Positions 14,329 through 16,583 of a stretch of DNA of 16,583 nucleotides are shown here, one piece after another; the first letter of the stretch is position 1; every line of letters starts with the position of its first letter. A model generated the notes under the pieces. The model saw nothing but the letters and a program-made list of their open reading frames with translations, was not told the DNA's origin and searched no databases. A program made the position numbers and the translations under genes. The stretch spans positions 1-16,583 of the forward strand of contig MGQF01000014.1 in NCBI GenBank assembly GCA_001797745.1, given 5' to 3'. Origin of the DNA: Deltaproteobacteria bacterium RBG_13_52_11 (GTDB taxonomy: Bacteria > Desulfobacterota > B13-G15 > RBG-16-54-18).

Positions 14329-15072
14329 ATGGAATTAATTGATAGCGTCATAGCGGCCTTTGATCGCGCGAAAAAGATCGTGGTCTTGACCGGCGCGGGG
14401 ATCTCGGCGGAGAGCGGCGTGCCTACCTTTCGGGGGGAGGATGGACTCTGGCGGCGATACCGGGCAGAGGAGCTGGCCACCCCTGCTGCCTTTGAGGCCA
14501 ACCCCCAACTGGTCTGGGAGTGGTACGATTGGCGCCGGGGGATCATCGGCAAGGCCGAACCGAACCCCGGCCATAAAGCTATCGCCGAGATGGAGCGGAT
14601 CTTCCCCTCCTTCTCCCTTATCACCCAAAACGTGGATGGCCTGCATCGCCGAGCGGGGAATACAAGGATCATCGAGATCCACGGCAATCTGTGGCAGCTA
14701 CGGTGCGTCAGGGAAGGGCGGGTCAGGGAGGACTATTGCTGCCCCTTGCCGGAGATCCCCCCCCTGTGCGAGTGCGGGGCCCTGCTGCGCCCCCACGTGG
14801 TCTGGTTTGGTGAATCCCTGGATCAGGGGGATCTGGCCCGGGCCTATTCTCTGATAGAGGAATGCGATCTCCTCCTCGTGGTGGGGACGTCTGCCGTGGT
14901 CCAGCCCGTGTCCTCCTTCCCCTTGATGGCCAAGCAAGGAGGTGCCTTTGTGGTAGAGGTCAATATGGACCCTACCCCCCTATCTTCGTTCGCAGATGCG
15001 TCCCTCCAGGGCAAGGCCGGTGAGGTCCTCCCCGCGCTCTTGAAGAAGATAAAAGGAGCGTGGGGCCTATAG
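14329..15072 (+). CDS. cobB: Sirtuin-type NAD-dependent protein deacylase
   Basis: The 247-residue product is a complete sirtuin. It removes acyl groups from lysines using NAD+, giving nicotinamide and O-acyl-ADP-ribose. Motifs: GAGISAESGVPTFRG at 22-36, QNVDGLH at 100-106, catalytic His118 in EIHGN, HVVWFGE, and GTSAVVQP for NAD. Tyr66 and Arg69 (WYDWRR) match the Tyr-x-x-Arg pair that binds succinyl or malonyl groups in SIRT5/CobB class III enzymes. The zinc site looks altered: LRC126 lacks the usual second Cys two residues on; other cysteines are Cys137/138 and CEC at 147-149. The start at 14329 has AGGA 9 bp upstream; an ATG at 14314 would add five residues. It could reverse the acylation made by the GNAT/ACD protein encoded about 9 kb away. 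Confidence 0.93.
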   Translation: MELIDSVIAAFDRAKKIVVLTGAGISAESGVPTFRGEDGLWRRYRAEELATPAAFEANPQLVWEWYDWRRGIIGKAEPNPGHKAIAEMERIFPSFSLITQNVDGLHRRAGNTRIIEIHGNLWQLRCVREGRVREDYCCPLPEIPPLCECGALLRPHVVWFGESLDQGDLARAYSLIEECDLLLVVGTSAVVQPVSSFPLMAKQGGAFVVEVNMDPTPLSSFADASLQGKAGEVLPALLKKIKGAWGL

Positions 15073-15090
15073 GATGAAGATAGCCGTGCG

Positions 15091-15468
15091 TTGTACTCAA
15101 TTGTATCCAAATTAATTTCAGGAGAAACATATGTAAATAATAAGGAAACGTTATTGGCAACTATACTCGACAATTGGCATAAACCGATTGTATTTGTTGA
15201 TGCCAATCACATTATTCAATATATGAATGTACCTGCTCAAAGGCATTATGCGAAATGGGGTACTGTTGTTGGGAAGAGCATCTTTGATTGCCATAATGAT
15301 AATTCAAGAAAAATTATTCAAGATGCATATCGTCAATTGAAAGATGGGGCTGAAGAAGTATTGTTTACTACTAATGAAAAACATCGAGTCTATATGCGTG
15401 GCGTCCGTGATAGCAAAGGTACGTTACTTGGTTATATAGAGAGGTATGAACCACCTGTCGGTAAATAA
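15091..15468 (+). CDS. Small stand-alone PAS-domain protein
   Basis: The 125-residue product (TTG start as drawn) is almost all one PAS domain: PIVFVDANHIIQYMNVPAQ, then VVGKSIFDCHNDNSRK, a helix IIQDAYRQLKDGAEEV, and strands HRVYMRGVRDSKGTLLGYIERYE. The 'FDCH...S' and 'RGVRDSKGTLLGYIE' segments resemble the PAS module at the C-terminus of DUF438 proteins. PAS domains sense small ligands, redox state or haem; no output domain is attached, so it would act through a partner. The true start is uncertain: no in-frame ATG exists, and a TTG near 15154 after AAGGA is another option. The gene is AT-rich, unlike the GC-rich sirtuin gene just before it, and lies in the same frame directly after its stop. 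Confidence 0.72.
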   Translation: MYSIVSKLISGETYVNNKETLLATILDNWHKPIVFVDANHIIQYMNVPAQRHYAKWGTVVGKSIFDCHNDNSRKIIQDAYRQLKDGAEEVLFTTNEKHRVYMRGVRDSKGTLLGYIERYEPPVGK

Positions 15469-15513
15469 TTTGAACAGAGTGATCGATCATGACGACGATG
15501 TTCCTCAATGCAT

Positions 15514-15542
15514 TTGGGAAACAAGGACTTTTATTATATAAT
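15514..15542 (+). promoter_or_regulatory. Sigma-70 promoter for the subtilase-like gene
   Basis: TTGGGA (15514-15519), a 17-bp spacer and a perfect TATAAT (15537-15542) lie about 75 bp before the start codon. This leaves a leader that ends in the ribosome site AAGGAGG (15604-15610) 8 bp before the ATG. Confidence 0.6.
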
Positions 15543-15618
15543 GCTACAGCAATATAGGGTAAGGCATAGTTTACCAGTTTGCCGCTTGTTAGGGCGGTTT
15601 AATGAAGGAGGATTAACA

Positions 15619-16563
15619 ATGATAAACGCTCACAATAATCTGATTGCGCGATTGGCACGAGGTGTGCTTATCTTTGGCCTCGTGCTGTGTACGGCCGTTG
15701 TTGCGATCGCGGCCGTCTTTGCCGCGCCGGGGGATCACAGCCTTGACGACATCCGGCAGCAGGCGACCATTAAGTCATCCTACAATTTCAGCCCCTTGCC
15801 GCCCAACTCGGGCAAGGGCATCATCGTTGCCATCGTATCGCAGGGGATATCACAGTCGATTAAGGACCGTTTGGGCAACCGTCTGTCCGCGTACAGCGTG
15901 CTGCCGGGGGACACAAGCCCGTACGATGAGGGTTCTGGTTTATCTTCCGTCGGGACCGAGTGCGTGTCTCTGGTGGGCGCGCTCGCCCCGCATGCCCAGA
16001 TCATCGCGGTAAAGGCGATGGATAGTGACGGCGGTGGCTCGTACGCGGACATTCGCAATGGGATAACCCGCGCCACAGAGCTGGGCGCCAAGATCATCGT
16101 CCTGCCTATTAGCGCACGCGATGATGATGCAGGCGTGGGCCGCGCAATCGACGCGGCGCTCAAAAAGGGCCTACTGGTCGTGGCGGCCGCGGCCAACAAC
16201 AACAGCTATGGGGCGGAGTTTCCCGCCCGTATGGACGGCGTCGTCGCCGTAGGCGCCACTGACGCCCAAGACAAGGTCGCGTACTTCTCAAACTACGGGG
16301 GGAAGATCATCTATGCGCCGGGGGTCAATATCAATGTTTGGGGCAAGAGCACGGGGAGCAGCGGCACCACCCACGCGTCGGCTGTGGCCGGCGCGATATT
16401 CGTCGTGCTGTGGTCGCAGAACCCGGGTATGAGCCGGCAGCGGCTTGTTGATGCCGTCATCGGAAGCGCCAAGGAGATCACCGCCCGTGACGGAGGCTCG
16501 GCCAGGCTCATCAACGGACAAGCGGCGCTCAAGGCGATCAAGAGACCTGCGAAGGGCAAGTGA
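15619..16563 (+). CDS. Exported subtilase (S8) homologue lacking the catalytic triad
   Basis: The 314-residue product has a signal peptide (basic residues 11-14, hydrophobic 15-35, likely cleavage near FAA at 36) and one S8 subtilase fold (about 60-308). Lined up with subtilisin, the Asp motif VAVIDSG reads VAIVSQG (Ser74), the His motif SHGTHVAG reads SVGTECVS (Val111), and the Ser motif NGTSMASP reads SGTTHASA (Thr251). The surrounding fold is kept: ALAPHAQIIAVKAMDSDGGGS, VVAAAANN (oxyanion Asn193 retained), VVAVGATD, YFSNYGGKIIYAPG and the final NGQAALKA. It is therefore probably an inactive pseudoprotease, perhaps a binding or inhibitory protein in the periplasm. The start is set by AAGGAGG; an earlier in-frame ATG at 15508 lies upstream of the likely promoter. 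No autotransporter or repeat domain follows. Confidence 0.88.
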   Translation: MINAHNNLIARLARGVLIFGLVLCTAVVAIAAVFAAPGDHSLDDIRQQATIKSSYNFSPLPPNSGKGIIVAIVSQGISQSIKDRLGNRLSAYSVLPGDTSPYDEGSGLSSVGTECVSLVGALAPHAQIIAVKAMDSDGGGSYADIRNGITRATELGAKIIVLPISARDDDAGVGRAIDAALKKGLLVVAAAANNNSYGAEFPARMDGVVAVGATDAQDKVAYFSNYGGKIIYAPGVNINVWGKSTGSSGTTHASAVAGAIFVVLWSQNPGMSRQRLVDAVIGSAKEITARDGGSARLINGQAALKAIKRPAKGK

Positions 16564-16583
16564 GCTTCTTGCTCTGTCTGCGA

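Noticed and set aside
15508..15618. Upstream start for the subtilase-like gene.
   Set aside because: It would precede the likely promoter and place 37 polar residues before the signal peptide; AAGGAGG marks the ATG at 15619.

Overview
The window looks like a chromosomal segment of an anaerobic or microaerophilic Gram-negative bacterium, probably from the Desulfobacterota/deltaproteobacterial lineage or a related phylum. This rests on gene content only: an N-terminal GNAT fused to an ADP-forming acyl-CoA synthetase, a MEMO-AMMECR1 fusion, an EF-G-like GTPase next to dtd, several lipoprotein signal peptides, and fold-back repeats rich in short CCCC/GGGG runs. No rRNA or tRNA gene is present to settle taxonomy. 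Base composition changes along the window. The housekeeping-like genes are GC-rich. The small membrane protein, the toxin-antitoxin pair and the PAS protein are clearly AT-rich and look acquired.

Layout. (1) 1-235: a probable outer end of an insertion sequence (two 18-bp direct repeats), then a promoter-like stretch. (2) 235-2250, plus strand: four consecutive short genes for exported proteins of unknown function, one a lipoprotein and one TPR-like. (3) 2257-2420: a composite fold-back repeat element. (4) 2598-5845, minus strand: an exported DUF192 protein and the 902-residue GNAT/acetyl-CoA synthetase, whose last nine codons and stop are duplicated just past its end. (5) 5959-9546, minus strand: an accessory island with a small membrane protein, an ATP-grasp protein, a COG3910-type AAA ATPase, a RelE/HigB-type toxin with XRE antitoxin, and a multi-zinc-ribbon pseudogene with in-frame TGA codons. 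(6) 9615-13907, minus strand: an exported MEMO-AMMECR1 fusion, dtd, and an EF-G-like GTPase. (7) 14329-16563, plus strand: a class III-type sirtuin, a small PAS protein, and an exported subtilase homologue in which all three catalytic triad residues are replaced.

How the genes may work together. The GNAT/ACD protein (a candidate lysine acetyltransferase) and the sirtuin (a candidate deacylase) form a plausible write/erase pair for protein acylation. The EF-G-like factor and dtd are 21 bp apart and both act in translation. The toxin and antitoxin are translationally coupled. The ATPase and ATP-grasp genes are adjacent in one orientation and could be a two-gene accessory module, but nothing in the sequence fixes their function. 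The most unusual items are the pseudo-subtilase, the duplicated gene tail with only synonymous differences, the decaying zinc-ribbon gene and the exported MEMO-AMMECR1 fusion.
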